A DNA stretch of 36,939 nucleotides from Streptomyces hainanensis (lineage in GTDB: Bacteria > Actinomycetota > Actinomycetes > Streptomycetales > Streptomycetaceae). The notes under the pieces were generated by a model. The model ran no database searches, had not been told where the DNA came from, and worked only from the letters and a program-made list of their open reading frames with translations. This document shows positions 23,722 to 31,851 of the stretch, piece after piece (within the stretch, counting starts at the first letter, position 1; every line of letters starts with the position of its first letter). Where the stretch lies: the NCBI RefSeq assembly GCF_004348415.1, contig NZ_SMKI01000011.1:1-36939 (forward strand), in the 5' to 3' direction. The translations under genes and the position numbers were made by a program.

Positions 23722-24357
23722 CTGAACGCCCCGCTGGATCACCGAGCCCCCCTCGTGTTCGACACACGCGAGCTGGGGCGGCGTCCCGGTGCGCTCAAGC
23801 GGATCTCCCGCACGGTCGAGGCCCCCGCGGACCTCGGCGTCGAGGTCATCGGCGTGCCGACGGGAGCCGAGCTGGACGTGGACCTGCGCATGGAGTCGGT
23901 GATGGAGGGGGTGCTCGTCACGGGCACCGCCCGCGCGCCGCTGGCGGGGGAGTGCGTAAGGTGTCTGGAGCCGCTGACCCTTGAGGTCGAGGCGGACTTC
24001 CAGGAGATGTACTCCTATCCGGACCTCGAAGGCCACGGCCGCTCGGCCGAGCCGGCCGACGAGGACCGGGACGAGGAGACGCTGTACCTCCAGGCCGACC
24101 TGTTCGACCTTGAGCCCGTGCTGCGGGACGCGGTGGTGCTCGCACTGCCGCTGCAGCCGGTGTGCCGGGACGACTGCCCGGGCCTCTGCCCCGACTGTGG
24201 GGCACGGCTCGCGGACGATCCGGACCACCAGCATGACGAAGCCGTCGACATCCGTTGGGCGGCGTTGCGTGAGTTCGCCGGCCTCCGGTCGGCCAGCTCC
24301 GAAGGCAACCAAGAGAAGGCACCCCGCGACAGCGGGGACGATCCACAGGAGAAGTAG
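23722..24357 (+). CDS. DUF177 / YceD family protein, start codon non-canonical
   Basis: Accessory protein linked to 23S rRNA or L32 metabolism; DUF177 genes almost always precede rpmF. Visible: [24 protein letters not shown] at the conserved N-terminus (split over the first 25 residues), [21 protein letters not shown] with a Cxx[22 protein letters not shown] and the cysteine-rich [13 protein letters not shown] of family members. The upstream frame is open to an ATG at 23596, but that ATG lies inside the -10 hexamer. No ATG, GTG or TTG lies between it and 23755. I mark CTG 23722 as the likely initiation codon by homology; AAA occupies 23716, where I remember a start codon in relatives. rpmF follows by 2 bp. 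Confidence 0.8.
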   Translation: MNAPLDHRAPLVFDTRELGRRPGALKRISRTVEAPADLGVEVIGVPTGAELDVDLRMESVMEGVLVTGTARAPLAGECVRCLEPLTLEVEADFQEMYSYPDLEGHGRSAEPADEDRDEETLYLQADLFDLEPVLRDAVVLALPLQPVCRDDCPGLCPDCGARLADDPDHQHDEAVDIRWAALREFAGLRSASSEGNQEKAPRDSGDDPQEK

Positions 24358-24359
24358 CC

Positions 24360-24533
24360 GTGGCTGTTCCGAAGCGGAAGATGTCGCGCAGCAACACGCG
24401 CCACCGCCGGTCGCAGTGGAAGGCCGCTGCCCCCAACCTGGTGCGTTGCGAGCGTTGCCAGGAGCCGAGGTTGCAGCACATCGCGTGCTCGAACTGCGGC
24501 ACGTACAACCGCCGTCAGGTCCTCGAGGTCTGA
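24360..24533 (+). CDS. rpmF: 50S ribosomal protein L32
   Basis: 57-aa ribosomal protein beginning [20 protein letters not shown] and ending [13 protein letters not shown]. It carries the zinc-ribbon cysteines as CERC and CSNC, so it is the zinc-binding C+ type. GTG start at 24360 with AGGAG about 9 nt upstream inside the end of the DUF177 gene, two bases after its stop, so translation is coupled. rnc follows after a short gap. The DUF177-rpmF-rnc-mutM order is conserved in actinomycetes. Confidence 0.97.
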   Translation: MAVPKRKMSRSNTRHRRSQWKAAAPNLVRCERCQEPRLQHIACSNCGTYNRRQVLEV

Positions 24534-24540
24534 TCGGCGG

Positions 24541-25347
24541 GTGACAGGCTTCATGTCACACGCCAGGAAGTCGCAACCCCAGGCGTCTGAGGACACGGCC
24601 TCGTCCCTCGTGATTCTGGAAGGGCGGCTCGGCTACCGGCTTGAGCCCGCCCTTCTGGTGCGTGCGCTCACCCACCGCAGCTTCGCCTACGAGAACGGTG
24701 GGTTGCCCACCAACGAGAGGCTGGAGTTCCTGGGGGATTCGGTGCTCGGCCTGGTCGTCACCGACACCCTCTATCGCAAGCATCCCGACCTGCCCGAGGG
24801 CCAGCTCGCCAAGTTGCGGGCGGCCGTCGTGCAGGCCAGGGCGCTCGCCGAGGTCGCCCGTGATCTCGATCTGGGCGCCTTCGTCCGGCTCGGTCGGGGC
24901 GAGGAGGGCACCGGCGGCCGGGACAAGGCGTCGATCCTCGCGGACACGCTGGAGGCCGTGATCGGCGCGGTCTATCTCGACCAGGGTCTTTCGGCGGCCG
25001 ACGAGTTGGTCCACCGGCTCTTCGACCCGGTGATCGAGCGTTCGTCCAACCTCGGCGCCGGTCTGGACTGGAAGACCAGCCTCCAGGAGCTGAGCGCGGC
25101 CGAGAGTCTCGGCGTGCCCGAGTACGTGATCAGCGAGACGGGTCCCGACCACGAGAAGACCTTCACCGCTGCCGCCCGTGTCGCTGGCGAGACCTACGGC
25201 ACCGGCACAGGTCGCAGCAAGAAGGAAGCCGAGCAACAGGCCGCGGAGACCGCCTGGCGCGCGATCCGCTCCGCCGTCGACGTGCGGAACGCGGCCAACG
25301 CCAACGGACACCAGGACCAGGCCGAAGAGGACGGCGTCGGTGCCTGA
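24541..25347 (+). CDS. rnc: Ribonuclease III
   Basis: 268-aa double-strand-specific endonuclease processing rRNA precursors and mRNA; in Streptomyces it is AbsB, a global regulator of antibiotic production. The catalytic signature [18 protein letters not shown] is at about 58-75, the second acidic motif [16 protein letters not shown] near 140, and a C-terminal dsRNA-binding domain ([20 protein letters not shown] to [16 protein letters not shown]) fills about 175-250. The GTG at 24541 or the ATG at 24553 may be the start; neither has a strong ribosome site. The stop overlaps the mutM start by 8 bp. Confidence 0.96.
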   Translation: MTGFMSHARKSQPQASEDTASSLVILEGRLGYRLEPALLVRALTHRSFAYENGGLPTNERLEFLGDSVLGLVVTDTLYRKHPDLPEGQLAKLRAAVVQARALAEVARDLDLGAFVRLGRGEEGTGGRDKASILADTLEAVIGAVYLDQGLSAADELVHRLFDPVIERSSNLGAGLDWKTSLQELSAAESLGVPEYVISETGPDHEKTFTAAARVAGETYGTGTGRSKKEAEQQAAETAWRAIRSAVDVRNAANANGHQDQAEEDGVGA

Positions 25348-26188
25348 ACTGCCCGAGGTCGAGGTCGTGCGACGCGGCCTCGAACGCTGGGTCGGCGGCC
25401 GCACGGTCGCCGACACCGAGGTACTGCACCCGCGCGCCGTGCGCCGTCATCCGGCGGGCGCCGCCGACTTCGCCGACCGGCTGCGCGGCACGCTGGTCTC
25501 GGGCGTGCGGCGGCGGGGCAAGTACCTGTGGCTGCCGCTCGGCAGCGACCTCGCGCTCCTCGCCCACCTCGGGATGAGCGGCCAACTGCTGGTCAAGACG
25601 GGCCGCGCGCCGGACGAGAAGCACCTCAGGGTGCGGATCACCTTCGCCGACCCCACCGGCGGCGAGCTGCGCTTCGTCGACCAGCGCACCTTCGGCGGGC
25701 TCTCGCTGCACCCGCTCGCCGCCGACGGCCTGCCCGACGTGATAGGGCACATCGCCCGCGACCCGCTCGACCCCGAGTTCGACGAGGACGCGTTCCACGC
25801 GGCGCTGCGCCGCCGCAGGACCACCGTGAAGCGGGCGCTGCTCGACCAGTCGCTGATCAGCGGCGTCGGCAACATCTACGCGGACGAGTCGCTGTGGCGG
25901 TCCGGGCTGCACTACGAGCGGCCCACGGCCACGCTGACCCGGCCCACGACGGCCGCGTTGGTCGGCCACGTCAGAGACGTGATGAACGCGGCCCTGGCCG
26001 TCGGCGGCACCAGCTTCGACAGCCTCTATGTCAACGTCAACGGAGAGTCCGGGTACTTCGACCGCTCGCTCGACGTCTATGGTCGCGAGGCCGAGCCGTG
26101 CCGGCGTTGCGCGACCCCGGTGCGCCGCAGCCCGTGGATGAACCGCTCGAGCTACTTCTGCCCGCGCTGCCAGCGGCCGCCCGGGTAA
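25340..26188 (+). CDS. mutM: Formamidopyrimidine-DNA glycosylase
   Basis: 282-aa base-excision repair enzyme removing 8-oxoguanine and FapyG. After the GTG (25340) come the catalytic Pro2-Glu3 in [14 protein letters not shown]. Also seen are the lysine in [12 protein letters not shown] (about 57), [11 protein letters not shown], the H2TH region [18 protein letters not shown] (about 168-185) and a C-terminal zinc finger [20 protein letters not shown] with CPRCQ. Complete and active-looking. It overlaps rnc by 8 bp and ends the DUF177-rpmF-rnc-mutM operon, facing the CAP gene 16 bp away. Confidence 0.97.
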   Translation: MPELPEVEVVRRGLERWVGGRTVADTEVLHPRAVRRHPAGAADFADRLRGTLVSGVRRRGKYLWLPLGSDLALLAHLGMSGQLLVKTGRAPDEKHLRVRITFADPTGGELRFVDQRTFGGLSLHPLAADGLPDVIGHIARDPLDPEFDEDAFHAALRRRRTTVKRALLDQSLISGVGNIYADESLWRSGLHYERPTATLTRPTTAALVGHVRDVMNAALAVGGTSFDSLYVNVNGESGYFDRSLDVYGREAEPCRRCATPVRRSPWMNRSSYFCPRCQRPPG

Positions 26189-26204
26189 CGCTCAAGGCCC
26201 GGCC

Positions 26205-27053
26205 TCAGTAGCCGAAGTCCTGTGTCCACCAGGGGCCGCCGTCGCCGAGGTGGACGCCGACGCCCAACGTGCGGAACTCGCAGTTGAGGATGTTCTCGCG
26301 GTGTCCCTCGCTGTCCATCCAGGCGTCCATCACGGCCTGGGCGTCCTGCTGGCCCCGCGCGATGTTCTCGCCGCCGAGGTTGGCTATGCCCGCGGTCAAC
26401 GCCCGGTCCCAGGGGGTGAGGCCGTCCGGGTCGGTGTGGTCGAAGAAGCCGCGGTTGGCCATGTCCAGGCTGAAGTCGGCGGCCAGTCGGGAGAGCCCGG
26501 TGTCCAGCGTGAGCGGCTGGCAGCCGGCGTTCGCCCGCTCCTCGTTGACGAGCGTCAGCACCGCCTCGGCCATGGCCGTCTCCGGGGCCGTGCTCGGGGT
26601 CGGCTCCTCGCTGGCGGACGGCGGGCTGGTGGGGCTCTGCTCCGCCTCCTCGCTCGGCGTGGTGGGGGCCGGCGTCGTGGACTCGGTCTCGTCCGGGGTC
26701 GGTTCCGGTGCCTCGGTGGTCGGCGGGGCCGAGGACTCCTCGGGCGAGGGCGAGGGGGACTCCGCGTCCGGCCGGGTCGTCTCCTCGGCCGGCTCCGTGC
26801 CGGGGTCCTCCTCGGGCGTCCGCTCCTCCTGCCCACCGAGCTCGGTGGAGGGCGAGGGCGTCAGCGACGAGGGACGGGTCGACGCCCGCTGGTCCTGGGC
26901 CTGGACGTCGTCGGGCTCGTTGTTGAGGCCGAAGCCCTGACCGAGCCCCGGCAGCAGCCCGGATCCCACGGCCACCGCGCCCACCGTGAGGGCTGCGGAG
27001 GCACCGACCAGGCCGGTACGCGCGTGCCCCCGGCGTCGGCGATGGCGTCCCAT
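26205..27053 (-). CDS. Secreted CAP (SCP/PR-1) domain protein
   Basis: 282-aa exported protein. MGRHRRRRGHARTGLVGASA is a positively charged signal with a hydrophobic stretch to about residue 40. Residues about 50-160 form a Ser/Thr/Pro/Glu-rich linker of the type that crosses the cell wall. Residues about 165-282 are a bacterial CAP domain: LVNEERANAGCQPLTLD, DMANRGFFDHTDPDGLTPWDRA with the conserved histidine, GENIARGQQDAQAVMDAWM and SEGHRENILNCEFRTLGVG. Bacterial CAP proteins of this YkwD type have no settled biochemistry. ATG 27053 is preferred over the upstream GTG at 27074; GAGG lies about 13 nt upstream. A 16-bp palindrome lies 39 bp upstream of the start. Confidence 0.9.
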   Translation of the reverse strand: MGRHRRRRGHARTGLVGASAALTVGAVAVGSGLLPGLGQGFGLNNEPDDVQAQDQRASTRPSSLTPSPSTELGGQEERTPEEDPGTEPAEETTRPDAESPSPSPEESSAPPTTEAPEPTPDETESTTPAPTTPSEEAEQSPTSPPSASEEPTPSTAPETAMAEAVLTLVNEERANAGCQPLTLDTGLSRLAADFSLDMANRGFFDHTDPDGLTPWDRALTAGIANLGGENIARGQQDAQAVMDAWMDSEGHRENILNCEFRTLGVGVHLGDGGPWWTQDFGY

Positions 27054-27091
27054 GCAGAGCACCGTCCTCGTCACTCAGTGAAGATCATCGC

Positions 27092-27107
27092 TCACCCGAT
27101 CGGGTGA
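27092..27107. promoter_or_regulatory. 16-bp perfect palindrome between the CAP gene and acylphosphatase
   Basis: TCACCCGA/TCGGGTGA, in the 133-bp gap between divergent genes, close to the CAP start. It looks like a dimeric-regulator operator; the binder is unknown. Confidence 0.4.
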
Positions 27108-27186
27108 TTCGTCATCGCGTGACTGTACGGCATCGGGGCGGCGACGGAAGTGCTCGGAAGTGAAAAGCCGGGATAGCGTGCGTCAC

Positions 27187-27516
27187 ATGGATCACCCCGC
27201 GTCTCCCCCCGGCGGCCCCGCCGAGCCCGTCGACCCGGACGAGCCCGTCCGGTTGACCGTCTGGGTGCGTGGCCTGGTGCAGGGCGTGGGCTTCCGCTGG
27301 TTCACCCGTGCCACCGCCCTGGCCGTGGGGGAGTTGAGCGGTTTCGCCCTCAACCTCGCCGACGGCCGGGTCCAGGTGGTGGCCGAGGGGCCGCGGGACC
27401 GCTGCGAGCGGCTGCTGGCCTGGCTGCGGGAGGGCGACACGCCCGGCCGGGTGGACGGGGTGACCGAGATATGGGACACACCCCGCGGCGGCTACCGGGA
27501 CTTCGCGATCCGCTGA
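27187..27516 (+). CDS. Acylphosphatase
   Basis: 109-aa small hydrolase of acyl phosphates. The family core follows a 20-residue acidic/proline N-terminal extension: [20 protein letters not shown] includes the VxGxVQGVGFR signature with the catalytic arginine, and [18 protein letters not shown] carries the catalytic asparagine. The ATG at 27187 has no ribosome site and lies 7 nt after TAGCGT, so the message is probably leaderless. In many actinomycetes the gene precedes smc, as here; the functional link is unclear. All catalytic residues are present. Confidence 0.95.
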   Translation: MDHPASPPGGPAEPVDPDEPVRLTVWVRGLVQGVGFRWFTRATALAVGELSGFALNLADGRVQVVAEGPRDRCERLLAWLREGDTPGRVDGVTEIWDTPRGGYRDFAIR

Positions 27517-27634
27517 GGGCACCGCCCCACACCGGGGGAATGTCCCGGAAACTGCTTGCCAACCCCGCTCCGACGTGCAAGGCTGCCGCCAGAAACCGCC
27601 CGGGGGCCACTCTCCGCTCCCGCGGACCGAAACC

Positions 27635-27656
27635 ACCGCCCCTCGTCGCGGGCGGT
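27635..27656 (+). terminator. Candidate terminator after acylphosphatase
   Basis: ACCGCCC (27635-27641) pairs with GGGCGGT (27650-27656) around an 8-nt loop. Located in the 335-bp gap after acylphosphatase, before the next predicted promoter. Confidence 0.4.
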
Positions 27657-27697
27657 AGGCGGCCCAGCCGCCCCAGCCTCTACGCGGTGTGATCGTG

Positions 27698-27726
27698 TTG
27701 ACCGTCCCACTTTTTGGTGAGACGCT
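27698..27726 (+). promoter_or_regulatory. Predicted promoter of the 68-aa coiled-coil gene
   Basis: TTGACC (27698-27703), 17-bp spacer, GACGCT (27721-27726). The -35 is strong and the -10 weak. It would give a leader of about 120 nt before the ATG at 27852. Confidence 0.45.
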
Positions 27727-27732
27727 GAAACT

Positions 27733-27811
27733 CCCGCGCATCCCAGCTGTGTGGCCCTGAAAACCAAGGGCGAAAGCGGACGTCGCGGGTTCAATCCCTC
27801 ACGACCCACCA
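27733..27811 (+). other. Structured leader with tRNA-like T-arm
   Basis: CCCGCG (27733-27738) pairs with CGCGGG (27784-27789), enclosing a hairpin GCCCT/AGGGC (27754-27771). Overlapping its 3' side is GGGTTCAATCCC, a tRNA T-arm match, followed by CACGACCCACCA, which looks like a tRNA 3' end with encoded CCA. No matching 5' acceptor strand exists upstream, so this is not a complete tRNA. It is either a degenerate tRNA 3' half or a structured 5' leader. Confidence 0.35.
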
Positions 27812-27851
27812 ACGGCTTCGGTCGGTCACTCAGTGTGGAGGACCATCCATC

Positions 27852-28058
27852 ATGGCAAAGGCGCTTCTCGGACACGTCGGCGGCTCCGACCCCCGAGTCC
27901 TCGCCGAGATGCGACGGCTTCAGCAGCGCGTGCAGGACCTGGAGACCCAGCTCCTCCGGGTCCAGGCGGAGAACGACGCGCTGGCCGCCGCCGCTCGGCA
28001 CGGCGACTCGGTGCTCGACAGCATCGACATGCCCAAGGCGGAGCCCGCTCTGACCTGA
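27852..28058 (+). CDS. Small conserved coiled-coil protein, function unknown
   Basis: 68-aa acidic protein. MAKALLGHVGGSDPRVLAEM is followed by a heptad-rich helix (about 18-48, RRLQQRVQDLETQLLRVQAE) and a short tail ending in EPALT. I remember near-identical small proteins before smc in Streptomyces, so it is a real gene, but no function is known. The coiled coil suggests oligomerisation. The ATG at 27852 has GGAGGACC about 9 nt upstream. It has a long upstream leader and is followed by a hairpin at 28107, so it is probably monocistronic. Confidence 0.85.
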   Translation: MAKALLGHVGGSDPRVLAEMRRLQQRVQDLETQLLRVQAENDALAAAARHGDSVLDSIDMPKAEPALT

Positions 28059-28106
28059 CCTCAAGGACGAGGCCGGGCCGCGAAGGCACTGCTAGCGGAT
28101 AATGCG

Positions 28107-28126
28107 AGGGACGCTTCGGCGTCCCT
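28107..28126 (+). terminator. Terminator after the 68-aa gene
   Basis: AGGGACGC (28107-28114), TTCG tetraloop, GCGTCCCT (28119-28126), then TCGTCATG. A compact stable hairpin 48 bp after the stop codon. The remaining gap to smc (28127-28281) shows no gene. Confidence 0.75.
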
Positions 28127-28267
28127 TCGTCATGTCCGGCCTCCTCCCGGCCGAACCCGGGGCCCCGACCGACGACTGATCGCGTCGGCCTACTCACTGA
28201 TGTGCCCTCCTTCCTCCACATCGAAACGGCGAATCGTCCAAAGGACGAATCGGGCCACCTCGCCCGG

Positions 28268-28273
28268 TAAAGT
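28268..28273 (+). promoter_or_regulatory. Candidate -10 element of smc
   Basis: TAAAGT ends 8 nt before the smc GTG at 28282, and there is no Shine-Dalgarno. Upstream at 17-18 bp only a weak ACGAAT/GACGAA is seen. Suggests a leaderless smc transcript. Confidence 0.4.
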
Positions 28274-28281
28274 CGCACGGC

Positions 28282-31200
28282 GTGCACCTCAAGAGCCTGA
28301 CCCTGCGCGGGTTCAAGTCCTTCGCCTCGGCCACGACGCTGCGCCTGGAGCCCGGCATCACGTGTGTGGTCGGGCCGAACGGCTCGGGCAAGTCCAACGT
28401 GGTGGACGCGCTCTCCTGGGTCATGGGCGAGCAGGGCGCCAAGTCGCTGCGCGGCGGCAAGATGGAGGACGTCATCTTCGCCGGCACCACGGGCCGCCCG
28501 CCGTTGGGCCGCGCCGAGGTCTCCCTCACCATCGACAACTCCGACGGCGCGCTGCCCATCGACTACACCGAGGTCACCATCACGCGGACCATGTTCCGCA
28601 ACGGCGGCAGCGAGTACCAGATCAACGGCAACACCTGCCGGCTGCTCGATGTCCAGGAACTGCTCTCCGACTCCGGCATCGGCCGTGAGATGCACGTCAT
28701 CGTCGGCCAGGGCCAGCTGGACTCCGTGCTGCACGCCGACCCCACCGGGCGCCGCGCCTTCATCGAGGAGGCCGCCGGCGTGCTCAAGCACCGCAAGCGC
28801 AAGGAGAAGGCGCTGCGGAAGCTCGACGCGATGCAGGCCAACCTGGCCAGGGTCCAGGACCTCACCGACGAACTGCGGCGGCAGCTCAAGCCGCTCGGCC
28901 GGCAGGCCGCGGTGGCCAGGCGGGCCGCCGTCATCCAGGCCGACCTGCGGGACGCCAGGCTGCGGCTGCTGGCCGACGACCTCGTCGCCCAACGGGCCGC
29001 GCTGCGCGCCGAGATCGCCGACGAGGCCGCGCTCAAGGAACGCAAGGAGAGCGCCGAGACGCGGCTGAAGGACGCGCTGCGCCGGGAGTCGGAGCTCGAA
29101 CAGGATGTGCGGACGCTCGCGCCCCGCGTGCAGCGCGCCCAGGACACCTGGTACGCGCTCTCTCAACTCGCCGAGCGGGTCCGCTCGACCATCAGCCTGG
29201 CCGACGCCCGGGTCACCAGCGCAACCTCGCAGGCTCCCGAGGAGCGCCGCGGCCGCGACCCCGAGGACATGGAGCGCGAGGCGGCCAGGTTCCGCGAGCA
29301 GGAGGCCGAGCTGACCGCCGCGCTGGAGGCGGCGAGCCGGGCGCTCGAGGACACCGTCGACCACCGCGCGGACCTGGAACGCCGGCTGGCGCAGGAGGAA
29401 CGGCGGCTCAAGGACGTGGCCCGCGCCATCGCCGACCGGCGCGAGGGGCTCGCCAGGCTGCACGGCCAGGCCAACGCGGCCCGCGGCCGGGCCGCCACCG
29501 CCCAGACCCAGATCGACCGGCTGGCCGTCTCCCGTGACGAGGCCGCGGAGCGGGCCGCCGAGGCGCGGCGCGAGTACGAGGCGCTGAGCGCCGAGGTCGC
29601 CGACCTCGACGCGGACGACACGGGGCTGGCCGACGAGCACGACGCCGCCAAGCGGGAACTCGCCGCGGCCGAGGCCGAGCTGAGCCGCGCCAGGGACGCC
29701 GTCACCACCACCGAACGGGAGCGGGCCGCCGTCTCCGCCCGGCACGACGCGCTCGCGCTCGGGCTCCGCCGCAAGGACGGCAGCGGCGCACTGCTCGCCG
29801 CCGGCGACCAGTTGACCGGGCTGCTCGGCCCCGCCGCCGAACTGCTCACCGTCGCGCCCGGCTTCGAGGTCCCGGTGGCCGCCGCGCTCGGCGCCGCGGC
29901 CGACGCCGTCGCCGTGGACGGTCCCGCCACCGCCGTCGAGGCCCTGCGCCTGCTGCGCAAGCAGGACGCCGGCCGCGCCGCGCTGCTGCTCGGCGGCGTG
30001 CCGGGGGACGAGCCGGCCCAACCGCCGGCGGACGGCACGCGGCGCGCCGCCGACCTGGTCAGCGGCCCGCCGGAACTGCTGCCCGCGGTGCGCTGGCTGC
30101 TGCGCGGCGTGGTGGTGGTCGCCACCCTGGAGGACGCGCTCGACCTGCTCGCCACCCGGCCCGAACTGACCGCCGTCACCGGCGAGGGCGACGTGCTCGC
30201 CCGCCACCTGGCGCAGGGCGGTTCGGCCGGCGCGCCCAGCCTGTTGGAGGTGCAGGCGTCCGTCGCCGAGGCCGCGGCCGAGCTGCGCGAGCTGACCGGG
30301 CGGCGCGTCGAACTGACCGCCGACCAGGCGGCGGCCGCGGAGCGCCGGGCCACCGCCGTCGCCAGGGTGGAGGAGTTGGCCCAACGGCGCAGCGCGGCCG
30401 AACGCGCCAGGTCGAAGGTGGCCCAGGACGTCGGCCGGCTCGCCGGGCAGGCCAGGGGCGCCGCCGGGGAGGCCGAGCGGGCCGAGGCGGCCGTCGTCCG
30501 GGCCCAGGAGGAGTTGGCGAAGGCCGTCGAGCAGGCGGAGGAGATGGCGGAACGGCTGGCCGTCGCGGAGGAGTCGGGCGACGTCGACGAGGAGCCCGAC
30601 ACCTCCGTCCGCGACCGGCTCGCCGCCGACGGCGCCAACGCCCGGCAGACCGAGATGGAGGCGCGGCTCCAGGTCCGCACCCACGAGGAGCGGGTGAAGG
30701 GCCTCGCCGGCCGGGCGGACGCGCTCGACCGCGGGGCGCGCGCCGAGCGGGAGGCGCGGGCGCGCGCCGAGCGGCGGCGCGCCCGGATGCGGCACGAGGC
30801 CGAGGTGGCCGGCGCGGTGGCGGCCGGTGCCCGCCAACTGCTGGCGTATGTCGACGCCTCGCTGGAGCGGGGCGGGACCGAGCGGGAGGCCGCCCAGCTG
30901 GCGAAGACCGAGCGGGAGCAGGCCCTGGTGGCCGAGCGGGCCGGCGGCCGGGAGCTCAAGGACGAGTTGGACAAACTGACTGACTCGGTGCACCGCGGCG
31001 AGGTGCTGGGGGCGGAGAAGCGGCTGCGGATCGAGCAGTTGGAGGGCCGGGCCCTCGAGGAGCTGGGTGTCGATCCGGCGGTCCTGGTCGACGAGTACGG
31101 GCCCGACCAGCCGGTGCCGCCCTCCCTGCCGGCCGAGGACGAGGTGCTGCCCGACGACCCGGAGGACCCGCGCAACCAGCCGCGCCCCTTCGTCAGGTCG

Positions 31201-31842
31201 GAACAGGAGAAGCGGCTCAGGGCCGCCGAGCGTGCCTACAAGCAGCTGGGCCAGGTCAACCCGCTGGCGCTGGAGGAGTTCGCGGCCCTGGAGGAGCGGC
31301 ACAAGTTCCTCAGCGAGCAGCTCGACGACCTCAGGAAGACCAGGGCCGACCTGCTCCAGGTCATCAAGGAGGTCGACGAGCGGGTCGAGCAGGTCTTCAC
31401 CGCCGCCTACCACGACACGGCCCGGGAGTTCGAGGGCGTGTTCTCCCGGCTCTTCCCCGGTGGCGAGGGGCGGCTGATGCTGACCGACCCGTCGGACATG
31501 CTCACCACCGGCGTGGAGGTGGAGGCCCGGCCGCCCGGCAAGAAGGTCAAGCGGCTCTCCCTGCTCTCCGGCGGCGAACGCTCGCTGACCGCGGTGGCCC
31601 TGCTGGTGTCGATCTTCAAGGCGCGGCCGAGCCCCTTCTACGTCATGGACGAGGTGGAGGCCGCCCTCGACGACACCAACCTCCAGCGGCTGATCCGGAT
31701 CATGGAGGAGCTGAAGGACAGCTCCCAGCTCATCGTGATCACCCACCAGAAGCGCACCATGGAGGTCGCCGACGCGCTCTACGGCGTCTCCATGCAGGGG
31801 GACGGGGTGTCCAAGGTGATCAGCCAGCGGCTCTCGGCCTGA
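28282..31842 (+). CDS. smc: Chromosome segregation protein SMC
   Basis: 1186-aa condensin ATPase that organises and segregates the chromosome with ScpA/ScpB. The N-terminal head VHLKSLTLRGFKSFASATTL has Walker A GPNGSGKSN (31-39) and the RGGKMEDVIFAGT and GQGQLDSVL segments. A long coiled coil (about 165-500), the hinge (about 500-655, with LLGPAAELLTVAPGFEVPVA), a second coiled coil and the C-terminal head with signature LSGGERSLTAVALL (about 1094) and Walker B FYVMDEVEAALDD (about 1118) follow. GTG start at 28282 matches the universal N-terminus. Charged Ala/Arg/Glu coiled coils make the opposite strand look open, but no gene is there. Complete. Confidence 0.98.
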   Translation: MHLKSLTLRGFKSFASATTLRLEPGITCVVGPNGSGKSNVVDALSWVMGEQGAKSLRGGKMEDVIFAGTTGRPPLGRAEVSLTIDNSDGALPIDYTEVTITRTMFRNGGSEYQINGNTCRLLDVQELLSDSGIGREMHVIVGQGQLDSVLHADPTGRRAFIEEAAGVLKHRKRKEKALRKLDAMQANLARVQDLTDELRRQLKPLGRQAAVARRAAVIQADLRDARLRLLADDLVAQRAALRAEIADEAALKERKESAETRLKDALRRESELEQDVRTLAPRVQRAQDTWYALSQLAERVRSTISLADARVTSATSQAPEERRGRDPEDMEREAARFREQEAELTAALEAASRALEDTVDHRADLERRLAQEERRLKDVARAIADRREGLARLHGQANAARGRAATAQTQIDRLAVSRDEAAERAAEARREYEALSAEVADLDADDTGLADEHDAAKRELAAAEAELSRARDAVTTTERERAAVSARHDALALGLRRKDGSGALLAAGDQLTGLLGPAAELLTVAPGFEVPVAAALGAAADAVAVDGPATAVEALRLLRKQDAGRAALLLGGVPGDEPAQPPADGTRRAADLVSGPPELLPAVRWLLRGVVVVATLEDALDLLATRPELTAVTGEGDVLARHLAQGGSAGAPSLLEVQASVAEAAAELRELTGRRVELTADQAAAAERRATAVARVEELAQRRSAAERARSKVAQDVGRLAGQARGAAGEAERAEAAVVRAQEELAKAVEQAEEMAERLAVAEESGDVDEEPDTSVRDRLAADGANARQTEMEARLQVRTHEERVKGLAGRADALDRGARAEREARARAERRRARMRHEAEVAGAVAAGARQLLAYVDASLERGGTEREAAQLAKTEREQALVAERAGGRELKDELDKLTDSVHRGEVLGAEKRLRIEQLEGRALEELGVDPAVLVDEYGPDQPVPPSLPAEDEVLPDDPEDPRNQPRPFVRSEQEKRLRAAERAYKQLGQVNPLALEEFAALEERHKFLSEQLDDLRKTRADLLQVIKEVDERVEQVFTAAYHDTAREFEGVFSRLFPGGEGRLMLTDPSDMLTTGVEVEARPPGKKVKRLSLLSGGERSLTAVALLVSIFKARPSPFYVMDEVEAALDDTNLQRLIRIMEELKDSSQLIVITHQKRTMEVADALYGVSMQGDGVSKVISQRLSA

Positions 31843-31851
31843 CGTCGCCGC

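Noticed and set aside
27733-27811. A complete tRNA, including selenocysteine tRNA
   Set aside because: Only the T-arm and CCA-like end match. No acceptor complement, no anticodon loop with U33, and the T-stem beyond three pairs does not form.
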